23,756 nt of DNA from CAZMCT01 sp964564785 (lineage in GTDB: Bacteria; Planctomycetota; Phycisphaerae; UBA1845; Fen-1342), in contig CAZMCT010000058.1 of the NCBI GenBank assembly GCA_964564785.1, positions 1 through 23,756 on the forward strand, read 5' to 3'. Position numbers and translations under genes: made by a program. Under the pieces are notes generated by a model. It was not told where the DNA came from and searched no databases. It saw nothing but the letters and a program-made list of their open reading frames with translations. Shown here piece after piece: positions 16,683 to 23,756 of the stretch (its first letter is position 1; each line of letters starts with the position of its first letter).

Positions 16683-18983
16683 TCACGGCCCCCCGCTGAG
16701 CAGGGCCACGAACGGGTTGATGTCGTCGAAGCCGACGGTGCCGTTGGCGTTGATATCCGCGTTGCCGTCGGGGCAGGCCGGATACGCCGCGTCGTAGGCC
16801 TCCGGATTGCTCAGCCGCAGCACAAAGGCGTTGATGTCGTCGAAGCCGACGCTGCCGCTGCAATTCAGGTCGCCGACCAGCACCGGCGGCGCATCGACCA
16901 CGCTGAAGACCGCGGCGCTCTCGCTCCACGGCCCGTAGCCGCCGTCGTGGTATGAGCGCACGCGGACCTTGCAGTTGCTGCTGAGCGTCGTGGGCGTCCA
17001 CGGGGCCGAGCCCGCGCCCGGCGGAGTCAGGGCCACGACGTCCGACCACGGCGTACTGTCGGCCACCAACTGGAGATAATCGACGAATACGGTGTCGTGC
17101 CCGGCCGAGAAGGCACCGTTCTTCGTGTATTCCCAGCGCAGCTCATGCAGACCGGCGCCGAGCGTCGTCGAGTACTGCGTCCAGGGCGAGCTGCCCGAAA
17201 CGTGCAGCGCCTGGTTACCGTCGATGTAGAAATTGAAGTAGTCGCCGCCGGCCTCGCTGCTCATGAGGTACCAGAAGCTGAGGTTGCCGGCGGAGGCGGT
17301 GCGGGTCATCCACGAAGACTGGTTGTGCGTGATGGCTCCGGCGCGGGCGGAGCGGATGCCCGCCAGGGCGAACTGAGCGGTCGTGACCCACGGGGCGGCC
17401 CCGCCGGTGGGGTAATCCGGGCCGAGCTGAGCCCGCTCGAAGCTGTCCGTGATCGGGCCGGTCTGGCCGAAGTTGTAGGTAGCCTGGACGTGGTACTGCC
17501 AGGCCGGATTGGCGTTGAGCCAGGTGATATTCGTGGGGACGTTGCGGGGCACCTGCTCGCCGCCGTTGGGGAAGCCGATGGCCGGGCCGGGCTGCATCAG
17601 GATGTCGAGCTCGGTGCCGGCCGACGTGACGACCACGCCGGACACCGTTTTGGCCTCATAGCCCGGGGCGCTCAGCGCCAGCGTGTATGTGCCGGGCGGC
17701 ACGAACGCATGGTAGCGGCCGAACTCGTCGGACTGGTTCGTTTCGCCGTTGCTGAAGGCGACGCCGACCAGGGTGATCGTGGCACTGACCGGCTCGCCGG
17801 TGAGTTCGTCCAGGACGTGGCCCCAGAGCGGGACGGGCCGCTGAATGGCCCACAGGATGCCGGGCCAGACCAGGGCGGCTTCGGCCTGGGCGGCGGAAAA
17901 ACTGGGCTGGAAGTCGGTGGCGGTCTCGATCAGGTTCGCCCCCGCGGCCATGTAGGCGACCTGCCACTGGTAGTGCTCGCCGTCGGCGCTGGGGTCGCGG
18001 TTGGCGCCGTTGTAGCCCGAGGCGCTGGCGAGGGCCGACGCCTCGCTGATGTGCCAGGCGCTGAACGGGTGCGAGAGGCACAAGTAGCCGCGGACGACCT
18101 CGCGGCCATACGAGTGGTAGTCGAGGATGCGCCGGAAGCGCACGTCCTGGCTCCAGGCCATCATCGTCTGCGTCTCGGCCTCGGAGGCGGCCGACATGCC
18201 CTTGAACGTCTCGGACGCGGGGTTGGTGTCGCCGGCGCAGGTCGTGTCCCAGCCGATGGGGAAATTGCGGTTGAGATCGACGCCGACGCCGTTGGAAAAG
18301 ACGTGCCGGTTCTTGCGCCAGAGGTTGTCGGTGGTGTAGACGTAGTTGTAGCCGTCGGGGTTCCAGGTGGGCGCGATCCAGATCTCGTGCGTGTTGACCA
18401 GTTCGGTGATGGTCGGGTCGACCCCATACTGCGACGTGAATTGCGTCAGCGCGTGCAGCGCGATCACCGGCGTCACGATCTCGCGGGCATGAAAATTGCT
18501 AATGATCAAGACGGCCGGCTCGTCCTCGTCGGCCGCGACGTTATCCGAGACCTTGGCCGCGTACAGGTGGCGGTTCTCCCAGGTCGCGGGCGCGGCGTAC
18601 CGCGCGGTGATGTCCACCACCTGGCAGATGTCGGGGTGAGCAGCCGCGGCCGCGTTCATCTGGGCGTAGAGGCCCGCGAGGTCCGAATACCCGGGGGGCA
18701 GCGCATCCTGCTCGGCGAGGATGTCCTTGAGCGGCCGGCCGATCGCGATCAGCTCGGGCTCGTAGCCGAGGTCGGCCAGCCGGTGCAGGTCTTCGACTGA
18801 GACGATGAGGTCGAAGCCGCGCTCCGTCAGCGAGCCGTCGAGAACGTCAAAGCCGGCCCGGGCGAGCTCGGCGGCGACCGTGCGGGCGTCGTCGAGCTCG
18901 AGCCGCACGCGGCGGAGTGGTTCGGCCAGAGCGGTGGAGGCGCAGGCCAGGGCCAAACAGGCGGCGAGGGCGAGTTTGTGCAT
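16683..18983 (-). CDS. Secreted M14 zinc carboxypeptidase with CarboxypepD_reg and dockerin-like domains
   Basis: This is a metallocarboxypeptidase of 766 residues that removes C-terminal residues from peptides outside the cell. Signal peptide: MHKLALAACLALACASTALA. After a ~75-residue pro-like segment, the M14 catalytic domain (~97-380) shows zinc ligands His165 and Glu168 (FHAREIVTP) and His290 (LDYHSYGREV), the substrate-binding DLNRNFP motif and the catalytic Glu353 (LIETATDF). A transthyretin-like CarboxypepD_reg domain (~386-462) follows, then a beta-sandwich region (~510-640) and a Fn3-like strand set (~665-690). The C-terminus (~704-766) has two dockerin-like calcium loops, DLNCSGSVGFDDINAF and DINANGTVGFDDINPF. 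The ATG at 18983 has GAGAGGA just upstream. Such tails are frequent on planctomycete exported proteins, without cellulosomal cohesins being known there. All catalytic residues are present. Confidence 0.93.
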   Translation of the reverse strand: MHKLALAACLALACASTALAEPLRRVRLELDDARTVAAELARAGFDVLDGSLTERGFDLIVSVEDLHRLADLGYEPELIAIGRPLKDILAEQDALPPGYSDLAGLYAQMNAAAAAHPDICQVVDITARYAAPATWENRHLYAAKVSDNVAADEDEPAVLIISNFHAREIVTPVIALHALTQFTSQYGVDPTITELVNTHEIWIAPTWNPDGYNYVYTTDNLWRKNRHVFSNGVGVDLNRNFPIGWDTTCAGDTNPASETFKGMSAASEAETQTMMAWSQDVRFRRILDYHSYGREVVRGYLCLSHPFSAWHISEASALASASGYNGANRDPSADGEHYQWQVAYMAAGANLIETATDFQPSFSAAQAEAALVWPGILWAIQRPVPLWGHVLDELTGEPVSATITLVGVAFSNGETNQSDEFGRYHAFVPPGTYTLALSAPGYEAKTVSGVVVTSAGTELDILMQPGPAIGFPNGGEQVPRNVPTNITWLNANPAWQYHVQATYNFGQTGPITDSFERAQLGPDYPTGGAAPWVTTAQFALAGIRSARAGAITHNQSSWMTRTASAGNLSFWYLMSSEAGGDYFNFYIDGNQALHVSGSSPWTQYSTTLGAGLHELRWEYTKNGAFSAGHDTVFVDYLQLVADSTPWSDVVALTPPGAGSAPWTPTTLSSNCKVRVRSYHDGGYGPWSESAAVFSVVDAPPVLVGDLNCSGSVGFDDINAFVLRLSNPEAYDAAYPACPDGNADINANGTVGFDDINPFVALLSGGP

Positions 18984-19071
18984 GTTCCTCTCCAGCGGAT
19001 CGAGCGGGCTCGGATCGCGCGCAAAATCCGACCGTGCATCCGATCCCGAAGCGCTTGCGACGGTCGTTACA

Positions 19072-19093
19072 CGGGCGATACCGCCCGATTGTA
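19072..19093 (-). promoter_or_regulatory. Minus-strand TACAAT with adjoining palindrome, for the M14 gene
   Basis: TACAAT on the minus strand (19088-19093) lies ~105 bp upstream of the M14 ATG. It is directly abutted by the palindrome cgggcgataccgcccg (19072-19087, 6-bp arms, 4-nt centre), which would cover the transcription start, a common operator position. Further down the leader, cgaccgt (19029-19035) pairs with acggtcg (19060-19066). No strong -35 is seen. The 329-bp gap holds no gene. Confidence 0.4.
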
Positions 19094-19236
19094 CCAAAGT
19101 CGGTGCGGGTCAGGAGCGGGATTTTGCGGCCGGGCGAGCACTCGGAGAAGCGATTCCACGCGGTCGGTCGAGACGCCCGCCGCGGCCAGCGCCGCCGCGG
19201 AAGCACGCGCCATACCTTCATCCGAGGGAACCGCAG

Positions 19237-19275
19237 TGTACCGTGCGGCGCGGGCTGCGCGCGGCGCTCGGTACA
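19237..19275. promoter_or_regulatory. Long imperfect hairpin between the M14 and MFS genes
   Basis: tgtaccg (19237-19243) is the exact reverse complement of cggtaca (19269-19275), and the sequence between is itself partly self-complementary (gcgcg/cgcgc). The arms also form a near direct repeat, gtaccgtgcgg (19239-19249) and gtacagtgcgg (19271-19281). It lies just upstream of the MFS -10 and could be a regulator site. Confidence 0.35.
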
Positions 19276-19293
19276 GTGCGGACCGCCGGCCGG

Positions 19294-19299
19294 TATGAT
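19294..19299 (+). promoter_or_regulatory. -10-like TATGAT for the MFS gene
   Basis: TATGAT ends 13 nt before the ATG at 19313. An alternative in-frame ATG at 19298 overlaps the hexamer, so if this is the promoter, 19313 must be the start and the leader would be only about 6-7 nt. No clear -35. Confidence 0.4.
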
Positions 19300-19312
19300 G
19301 CCGCGTCTTCCC

Positions 19313-20638
19313 ATGCAGCGTGTGCTCGATTTTCTCCGCGTGCACGATCTGCCGCCGATGACGCGGCCGAACTACTTGGTCGAGCTGCGACAGGTGGCGT
19401 TGTGGGGCGTGGTGGTCGGCGCGGTCGAAGGCAGTATCGCGAGCATTGTGGCGTCGAAGACGTTCCGCGCGTCCGAGGCGGTGACGACGCTGGTGTGGGC
19501 GCTGCCGGCGATGATCAACGTGCTGAACCTGGGGTGGAGCACGCTGATCCGCGGTCGGCCGCGGGTGGCGACATCGGCGGCGCTGACCGTGTGCGGGGTG
19601 GTGGGGGTGGCGTCGATCGGGCTGACACCGCGCGGCTGGGCGGGGGCGGCATGGGTGTTCGCGGGGCAGGTCGCGTTCATCCACCTGTTCCTGTCGGCGC
19701 TGATCACGCTGCGGACGACGATGTGGCAGATGAACTACCCGGATACGCACCGGGCGCGGATCACGGGGCGGCTGACGACGGTGCGGATGCTGCTGGCGCT
19801 GGGGGCGACGGCGGTGCTGTCGAAGCTGTTCGACTGGCGGCCGACGGCGTACATGCTGGTGTATCCGCTGGTCGCCGGGTGTGGGCTGCTGTCGCTGCTG
19901 CCGTTGCGGCGGATGCGGGTGCGGGGGGAGCGGGCGGAGCTGCGTCGGCTGCGGGCGGGCAGGGCGCGGGTCCACCCGTGGATCGCGCTGGTGACGGGTT
20001 TGCGCGAGTCGCGCCAGATTCTGCGGCAGGACCGGGCGTTCGCGCAGTACATGGTGGCCCAGTTTCTGCTGGGCGCGGCCAACTTTTTCACGGAGCCGCT
20101 GCTGATCAACGTGGTGACGAAGCGGCTGGCGCTGGGGTATTTCGAGTCGGCCCTGCTGGTGACGGTGATTCCGACGGTGACGACGCTGATCGGGATCCGG
20201 TACTGGGCGCCGCTCTACGATCGCGTGGGCGTGCTACAGTTCCGGATCATCAACAGCACGATGTGGGGACTGTCGTACATCGGGACGACGCTCGCGATGG
20301 TCGTGCTCGCGCTGGGCGGAGCGCGGCTGCTGCCCGTGGTGATCGGCATCCTGGTGCTGGCGCGGGTCGGCACCGGGCTGGGCAGCGGCGGGGGCGCGCT
20401 GGCGTGGAACCTCGGACACCTGGCCTTCGCGCGACCGCCGCAGACCGAGCTGTACATGGGCATCCACGTGGCGCTCACGGGATTCCGGGCGCTGGTGATG
20501 CCGCTATTGTCGGTTGTGGCGAGCCGGCTGGTGGGGGACGGGGCGTTCGGCGTGTCGATCGCGCTAGCCGCGGGGGCGCACGTCGTCTTTCGGCGGATGA
20601 ACGTCGCAGACCGCGCGCAGCGAGCGGCGGGGCAATGA
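19313..20638 (+). CDS. MFS-like multi-pass transporter
   Basis: This is an integral membrane protein of 441 residues with about ten to twelve hydrophobic segments split into two halves by a basic, Arg-rich cytoplasmic loop (~residues 200-235, RRMRVRGERAELRRLRAGRA), the layout of a major facilitator superfamily transporter. After the first helices, a segment reading QMNYPDTHRARITGRLTTVR resembles the family's conserved loop between helices 2 and 3 or its equivalent in divergent MFS proteins. The N-terminus (MQRVLDFLRVHDLPPM) is soluble. The substrate cannot be inferred. I prefer the start at 19313 to the ATG at 19298 because of the promoter position. The gene is divergent from the secreted M14 carboxypeptidase gene across 329 bp; peptide uptake would be a tempting but unsupported link. 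The PEP-CTERM lamin-tail gene follows after 187 bp. Confidence 0.75.
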   Translation: MQRVLDFLRVHDLPPMTRPNYLVELRQVALWGVVVGAVEGSIASIVASKTFRASEAVTTLVWALPAMINVLNLGWSTLIRGRPRVATSAALTVCGVVGVASIGLTPRGWAGAAWVFAGQVAFIHLFLSALITLRTTMWQMNYPDTHRARITGRLTTVRMLLALGATAVLSKLFDWRPTAYMLVYPLVAGCGLLSLLPLRRMRVRGERAELRRLRAGRARVHPWIALVTGLRESRQILRQDRAFAQYMVAQFLLGAANFFTEPLLINVVTKRLALGYFESALLVTVIPTVTTLIGIRYWAPLYDRVGVLQFRIINSTMWGLSYIGTTLAMVVLALGGARLLPVVIGILVLARVGTGLGSGGGALAWNLGHLAFARPPQTELYMGIHVALTGFRALVMPLLSVVASRLVGDGAFGVSIALAAGAHVVFRRMNVADRAQRAAGQ

Positions 20639-20686
20639 GTTGCGCCTGCGGCCGGGCGGCTTAGCGCGAAATTCACATGAGCCTGC

Positions 20687-20714
20687 TTGTCCGCTGCGCA
20701 TCGGCCGCTAGAGT
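20687..20714 (+). promoter_or_regulatory. Possible promoter for the lamin-tail PEP-CTERM gene
   Basis: TTGTCC (20687-20692), a 16-bp spacer and TAGAGT (20709-20714) make a passable -35/-10 pair. It would give a leader of ~105 nt ending in a strong aaggaggaga ribosome-binding site. Confidence 0.35.
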
Positions 20715-20825
20715 ACGGTGCTCAGGAGGAGAGCGCGGCATCCCGCTCTAATCTCGACAACGCATGGCGGCGGCGCCGAAGCGCCGCTGAGGTTTTGGTC
20801 AGGAAGTAACAAGGAGGAGACCGAG

Positions 20826-21485
20826 ATGAGGAGATTCGCCTTCGTTCTGGGCCTGCTGGCATTGGTTGCGCCGCAGGCGTATGCCGACCTGTTCATCAAT
20901 GAGGTCCTGGGCAGCACCGTGGGTACCGATGCCGAGTTCATCGAGCTGTACAACTCGGGTCCCGCCCCGGTCGCGATCGGCGGCTGGCAGATCGAGCTGT
21001 GGGACAGCGATGTGGGTAGCTCGTACGGCGGGTCGGATGGCGGCGCGCCCTACACGATCACCGCGGGCGCTGTGCTCAACCCGGGTGATTACTACGTTCT
21101 CGCGAACGACACCTTCAACACCTACTACGATTCGTCCGTGAAGGACCAGAGCATTCAGGAAAACGGGATCGAGAACAGCTCTTACACGATCATCCTGACG
21201 AGCAGCCCCGGTGGGCCGATCGTCGACTCGGCGTTCGTCACCGACGGCGGGGCCGGCGATTCCGCGAACCGCGCTGGGGCCCCGATCCTCCCGAGCCTGA
21301 CGGTCGGTCCGGACGGTACGTTCCTGCCGGCCGGCTTCTACCGCTTCGGCGACGGCGGCCCGACGGCCAACCTGCTCGAGTTCCAGCCGCAGCCGTCGGC
21401 GTCCGCGACGCCCGGCGGGCCGAACATCCCCGAGCCGGCCAGCCTGGGGCTGCTGGCGCTGGGCCTGCTGATCCGGCGGCGGTAG
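20826..21485 (+). CDS. Lamin-tail-domain protein with PEP-CTERM anchor
   Basis: This is an exported protein of 219 residues. Signal peptide MRRFAFVLGLLALVAPQAYA is followed at once by a lamin tail domain (LTD): DLFINEVLGSTVGTDAEFIE and LYNSGPAPVAIGGWQIEL match the family's opening I-N-E-v and F-I-E-L-Y-N strands, and the domain runs to about residue 140. LTDs in bacterial surface proteins are Ig-like beta folds, often on secreted nucleases and cell-surface proteins, with mainly structural or binding roles. The tail IPEP, hydrophobic SLGLLALGLLI, then RRR is a PEP-CTERM signal for exosortase processing. The start is fixed by a near-perfect AAGGAGGAGA about 7 nt upstream. It is the second PEP-CTERM protein in the window, which shows that the signal is in real use here. 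No catalytic residues are apparent. Confidence 0.9.
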   Translation: MRRFAFVLGLLALVAPQAYADLFINEVLGSTVGTDAEFIELYNSGPAPVAIGGWQIELWDSDVGSSYGGSDGGAPYTITAGAVLNPGDYYVLANDTFNTYYDSSVKDQSIQENGIENSSYTIILTSSPGGPIVDSAFVTDGGAGDSANRAGAPILPSLTVGPDGTFLPAGFYRFGDGGPTANLLEFQPQPSASATPGGPNIPEPASLGLLALGLLIRRR

Positions 21486-21615
21486 CAGCCCGGTCGCGGT
21501 CACAGGAATATCGCGAAACGAGGCGTGGGACGCTGCGGTGAGCCGCGGCGCCCGCGCCTCTTGCGTTTTGGGTTGCGCTCGCGACGGTGGGCGTGCTCGT
21601 TCGGGACGATCTCCC

Positions 21616-21702
21616 GTTGAAAAAGGGGGACGGGCACTGCGGCAATGGTTGTTGCCGCTTCCACGGTGGCGAGTTGGCGCGGAGCCGGTCCCCTCTCTCA
21701 AC
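21616..21702. repeat. Inverted-repeat element, copy B (REP/MITE-like)
   Basis: The left arm at 21616-21637 begins gttgaaaaagggggac. The reverse complement of the right arm (21681-21702) begins gttgagagaggggac, so the ends are clear inverted repeats with a few A/G differences and a one-base shift. In the middle, gcggcaa (21639-21645) pairs perfectly with ttgccgc (21652-21658). The ends share their core with the element at 4661-4780. It lies between the lamin-tail gene and the 3' end of the peroxiredoxin gene and may also act as a transcription stop. Confidence 0.65.
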
Positions 21703-21728
21703 AACGTGGCCGACCGGGGATTGCGCGG

Positions 21729-22322
21729 CTACTTCTTGCCCCACTCCTCGAAGTAGGACTTCGCCCCGCTCGGGTCGGGCTTCATGCCCTTCTCGCCGGC
21801 GCGCCAGTTGGCCGGGCACACCTCGCCGTGCTTTTCGAAGTGCGTCAGCGCATCCACGACCCGCAGGGCCTCCTCGACGCTGCGGCCGAGCGGCAGGTCG
21901 TTGACCAGCATGTGGCGCACGATGCCGTTCTTGTCGATCAGGAACAGGCCGCGCAGCGCGATGCCGGCGTTCTCCAGCAGGACGCCGTAGGTGCGGCTGA
22001 TTTCGTGCGTCAGGTCGGCGAACATCGGAAAGTTGATCTTCCCCAGACCGCCTTCGGTCCGCGGCCTCTGCTGCCAGGCGAGGTGCGTGTAGTGGCTGTC
22101 GATCGAGCCGCCCAGGACGACCGTGTTGCGTTCCGCGAACTTGGGCATGGCGTCGCTGAAAGCCACGATCTCGGTGGGGCAGACGAACGTAAAGTCGAGC
22201 GGCCAGAAGAACAAGATGACATTCTTGCCGCGGAAACTGGACAGCGTGATGTCCTCGAACTGGCCGTTGACGACCGCTTTGGTCGTGAAGTCCGGGGCCG
22301 GCTGGCCTACCTGGATGCTCAT
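21729..22322 (-). CDS. Typical 2-Cys peroxiredoxin (AhpC/Prx1 type)
   Basis: This is a thiol peroxidase of 197 residues that reduces hydrogen peroxide, organic peroxides and peroxynitrite in the cytoplasm. The peroxidatic Cys48 lies in DFTFVCPTE and the resolving Cys169 in GEVCPANW, the spacing of typical 2-Cys enzymes that work as dimers or decamers. GGSIDSHYTHLAWQQ and the C-terminal YFEEW are also family hallmarks; the GGLG and YF elements are those linked to sensitivity to over-oxidation in Prx1/AhpC proteins. The ATG at 22322 (MSIQVGQPAPDF) has AGGAG about 7-8 nt upstream; upstream in-frame codons encode Arg-rich sequence. It is a single gene with its own promoter, divergent from the GT4 gene. 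Its reductant is not encoded nearby (no AhpF, AhpD or thioredoxin). Confidence 0.96.
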   Translation of the reverse strand: MSIQVGQPAPDFTTKAVVNGQFEDITLSSFRGKNVILFFWPLDFTFVCPTEIVAFSDAMPKFAERNTVVLGGSIDSHYTHLAWQQRPRTEGGLGKINFPMFADLTHEISRTYGVLLENAGIALRGLFLIDKNGIVRHMLVNDLPLGRSVEEALRVVDALTHFEKHGEVCPANWRAGEKGMKPDPSGAKSYFEEWGKK

Positions 22323-22383
22323 GCAGACTCTCCTCTCTTGACACCTGACCGATGGTGCGTGTGCGCAACCCGAGCGTCGACGG

Positions 22384-22412
22384 ATTCTATTCCACTCCGG
22401 CCGCGTTGGCCA
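22384..22412 (-). promoter_or_regulatory. Promoter of the peroxiredoxin gene
   Basis: On the minus strand TGGCCA (22407-22412), a 17-bp spacer and TAGAAT (22384-22389) form the best -35/-10 pair in the window. The expected leader is about 55 nt and ends in a good ribosome-binding site. Confidence 0.5.
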
Positions 22413-22438
22413 CGCCACGGCTGCCGGCCGCGGGGCGA

Positions 22439-22467
22439 TTGTGTTCGTGGACGGGTACCGCTACAAC
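22439..22467 (+). promoter_or_regulatory. Possible promoter of the GT4 gene
   Basis: TTGTGT (22439-22444), a 17-bp spacer and TACAAC (22462-22467) lie 17 nt before the GTG at 22485, leaving a short leader that includes GGAGG. The match is moderate. Confidence 0.35.
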
Positions 22468-22484
22468 GCGGGGGCGGAGGCGCC

Positions 22485-23648
22485 GTGCGCATCGTTCAGC
22501 TCGTGACCGATTTACAGCTTGGCGGGACGCCGCTGCGATTGGCCCGGCTGGCGGTGGGGCTGCGGGCGCGGGGTGTGGATGTTCACGTCGGATGCCTGGG
22601 GCCGCCGGGTCCGGTGAGCGCAGAGCTCGCAGCCGCGGATGTGCCGACGTTCGCGTGCGAAGCGCGGGTGTCGCGCGACGTGCGCGCCCTCTGGCGTCTG
22701 GAACGCCACGTGCGCCGTATTGCGCCGGACCTGATCCACGCCACGCTCACGCACGCGAACGTGGCCGCGCGGCTGGTGGGCGTTGTCCGCCACATACCGG
22801 TCGTCGGTTCAACCGCGACCATCGAAATCGAGCGGCGATGGCATCTTCGGCTCGAGCGGCTGACAGCGTGGCTGGACCGGCTGCACGTGGTCAACAGCCG
22901 AGCGCTGGCGGAGCATGTGCAGCGCGCCTTCGGCCTGCCGCAGGAGCGCGTCGTGGTCGTCCCTCCCGCGGTCCGCGCGCTGCCGATGATCGACCGGGCG
23001 GCGGCCCGCGGGGCACTGGGGCTCGGGACCGACGAGTTCGTCGTGGCCTGGGTGGGCCGGCTCGATCCGGTCAAGCACGTGGGATTGGTGGTGGACGCGG
23101 CCGAGCATCTCGCGGACGTGGCGGCCGTGTTCGTCCTGGCGGGCGACGGGCCGGAGGAAGCAGCGCTGCGGCGGCGGGTTGCGGGCAGCGCGGCGACCGG
23201 CCGGGTGCGCCTGCTCGGATGGCGAGCGGACGTGGGCACGGTGCTGGCCGCGGCAGACGCGTTTCTATTCCCGTCGCTGACGGAGGGCCTGCCGAACGCC
23301 GTGTTGGAGGCGATGTGGGCCGGCCTGCCGGTGGTGGCAAGCGACATTCCCGCGCTCCGGGAACTTGCGGGCCTGCCGGGGGCGCGCGTTCCGCCCGCGG
23401 CCGAAGAGCCGTGCCACGTGCCCGCGGTCGGGCGACTGTGGCTGGTCTCCGGGGACCGCGCCGACCGTTACGCCGCGGCCCTGCGAACCCTGCGCTCCGA
23501 CCCCGCGGCGGGACGAACGCTCGGGTCGCGGGCGGCCGCGTGGGTCCGGGCGCACGCGAGCATGGAAGCCGCGGTGCAGGGCTTGATCGAGACGTACGAG
23601 CGGGCGATCGGTCTCACTCATCGGGCCGAGACTGACGGCGGCGTTTGA
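22485..23648 (+). CDS. GT4-family glycosyltransferase
   Basis: This is a GT-B-fold glycosyltransferase of 387 residues that transfers a sugar from a nucleotide-sugar donor, with retention of configuration, to a glycan, lipid or similar acceptor at the cytoplasmic side of the membrane. The N-terminal half opens with VRIVQLVTDLQLGGTPLRLA, the usual first strand and glycine loop. The C-terminal donor-binding half has VAWVGRLDPVKHV, VFVLAGDGPEEAAL and the E-x7-E motif EGLPNAVLE (Glu267, Glu275) followed by AMWAGLPVVAS. The GTG at 22485 is chosen because it gives the canonical N-terminus and has GGAGG 4 nt upstream; the frame stays open far upstream but crosses the peroxiredoxin gene. The last 35 bp overlap the end of the convergent arfB-like gene. 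Donor and acceptor are unknown, and no polysaccharide cluster surrounds it. Confidence 0.9.
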   Translation: MRIVQLVTDLQLGGTPLRLARLAVGLRARGVDVHVGCLGPPGPVSAELAAADVPTFACEARVSRDVRALWRLERHVRRIAPDLIHATLTHANVAARLVGVVRHIPVVGSTATIEIERRWHLRLERLTAWLDRLHVVNSRALAEHVQRAFGLPQERVVVVPPAVRALPMIDRAAARGALGLGTDEFVVAWVGRLDPVKHVGLVVDAAEHLADVAAVFVLAGDGPEEAALRRRVAGSAATGRVRLLGWRADVGTVLAAADAFLFPSLTEGLPNAVLEAMWAGLPVVASDIPALRELAGLPGARVPPAAEEPCHVPAVGRLWLVSGDRADRYAAALRTLRSDPAAGRTLGSRAAAWVRAHASMEAAVQGLIETYERAIGLTHRAETDGGV

Positions 23649-23756
23649 GCTCGCCGCGGCGGCGCTTGGCGGTCAGCCGGCGGCGGCGCGCGGCGGCGGT
23701 GGGGCGCGTCGCGGTCCGCGGCCGCTCGACGTGCAGCGCCTCGCGCAGCAGTTCCA
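23614..23756 (-). CDS. arfB: ArfB-like ribosome-rescue peptidyl-tRNA hydrolase, C-terminal fragment
   Basis: This is the last 46 codons of a minus-strand gene that runs off the window. The fragment ends in a highly basic tail reading RPTAAARRRRLTAKRRRGEL, then KRRR and a short SRPDE end. It resembles the C-terminus of ArfB/YaeJ and related RF-1-domain proteins (R-P-T-x-x-S-x-x-R-R-L-x-x-K-x-R-R-G-x-x-K), where the tail enters the empty mRNA channel of stalled ribosomes while the GGQ domain hydrolyses peptidyl-tRNA. The GGQ domain is outside the window, so the call rests on the tail alone. The stop at 23614-23616 lies inside the 3' end of the GT4 gene, a 35-bp tail-to-tail overlap. A basic ribosomal protein tail is the main alternative. 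Confidence 0.65.
   Translation of the reverse strand, partial: ELLREALHVERPRTATRPTAAARRRRLTAKRRRGELKRRRQSRPDE

Noticed and set aside
17097..18800. Long plus-strand open frame antisense to the M14 carboxypeptidase
   Set aside because: It is a shadow of the minus-strand coding frame; the M14 protein has all catalytic residues and the antisense product has none of note.

Overview
The window is very GC-rich chromosomal DNA that most likely comes from a planctomycete (Planctomycetota, probably the Phycisphaerae side). Three things point that way. There are two PEP-CTERM surface proteins. A secreted zinc carboxypeptidase ends in two dockerin-like calcium loops of the form D-x-N-x-x-G-x-V-x-x-D-D-I-N. 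There is also an archaeal-type STT3 oligosaccharyltransferase homologue in a bacterial gene setting. This placement is inferred from gene content; no rRNA or tRNA gene is present.

Layout. 1-180 has no gene. A minus-strand block (181-5748) holds aconitase, a secreted cyclophilin-type prolyl isomerase, a YbgC-like thioesterase and a VanZ-like membrane protein. It is divergent from a plus-strand pair, the STT3-like transferase (5872-8310) and a ComM/YifB AAA+ ATPase (8425-9954). Next come three minus-strand genes: a sensor-less chemoreceptor (10215-11153), a PEP-CTERM protein with a clear terminator (11312-12146) and an MBOAT acyltransferase (12649-13938). The MBOAT gene is divergent from a secreted M1-like metallopeptidase (14133-16373). 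A secreted M14 carboxypeptidase (16683-18983, minus) is divergent from an MFS transporter (19313-20638), which is followed by a PEP-CTERM lamin-tail protein (20826-21485). A 2-Cys peroxiredoxin (21729-22322, minus) is divergent from a GT4 glycosyltransferase (22485-23648). The tail of that gene overlaps the end of an ArfB-type ribosome-rescue gene that runs off the window.

There is no phage, transposase, CRISPR array or recognisable defence cluster. The genes are mostly single transcription units, many with an AT-rich -10-like hexamer close to the start codon. A cell-envelope and secretion theme recurs (STT3-like, GT4, MBOAT, PEP-CTERM, secreted peptidases, secreted cyclophilin), but no operon ties these genes together.

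The most unusual material is repetitive DNA. (i) A 7-bp tandem repeat of consensus NGGGAAC runs for exactly 15 units inside the STT3-like gene, just upstream of its active-site-like motif. A decayed 15-unit copy lies downstream of the M1 peptidase gene. (ii) A family of short inverted-repeat elements with a core like GTTGAAAAAGGGGGAC occurs in two gene gaps. (iii) A separate hairpin-pair element built on GGTGCGT/ACGCACC lies between the MBOAT and M1 genes. The STT3-like protein also has a divergent catalytic signature, SWERG where WWDYG is expected.
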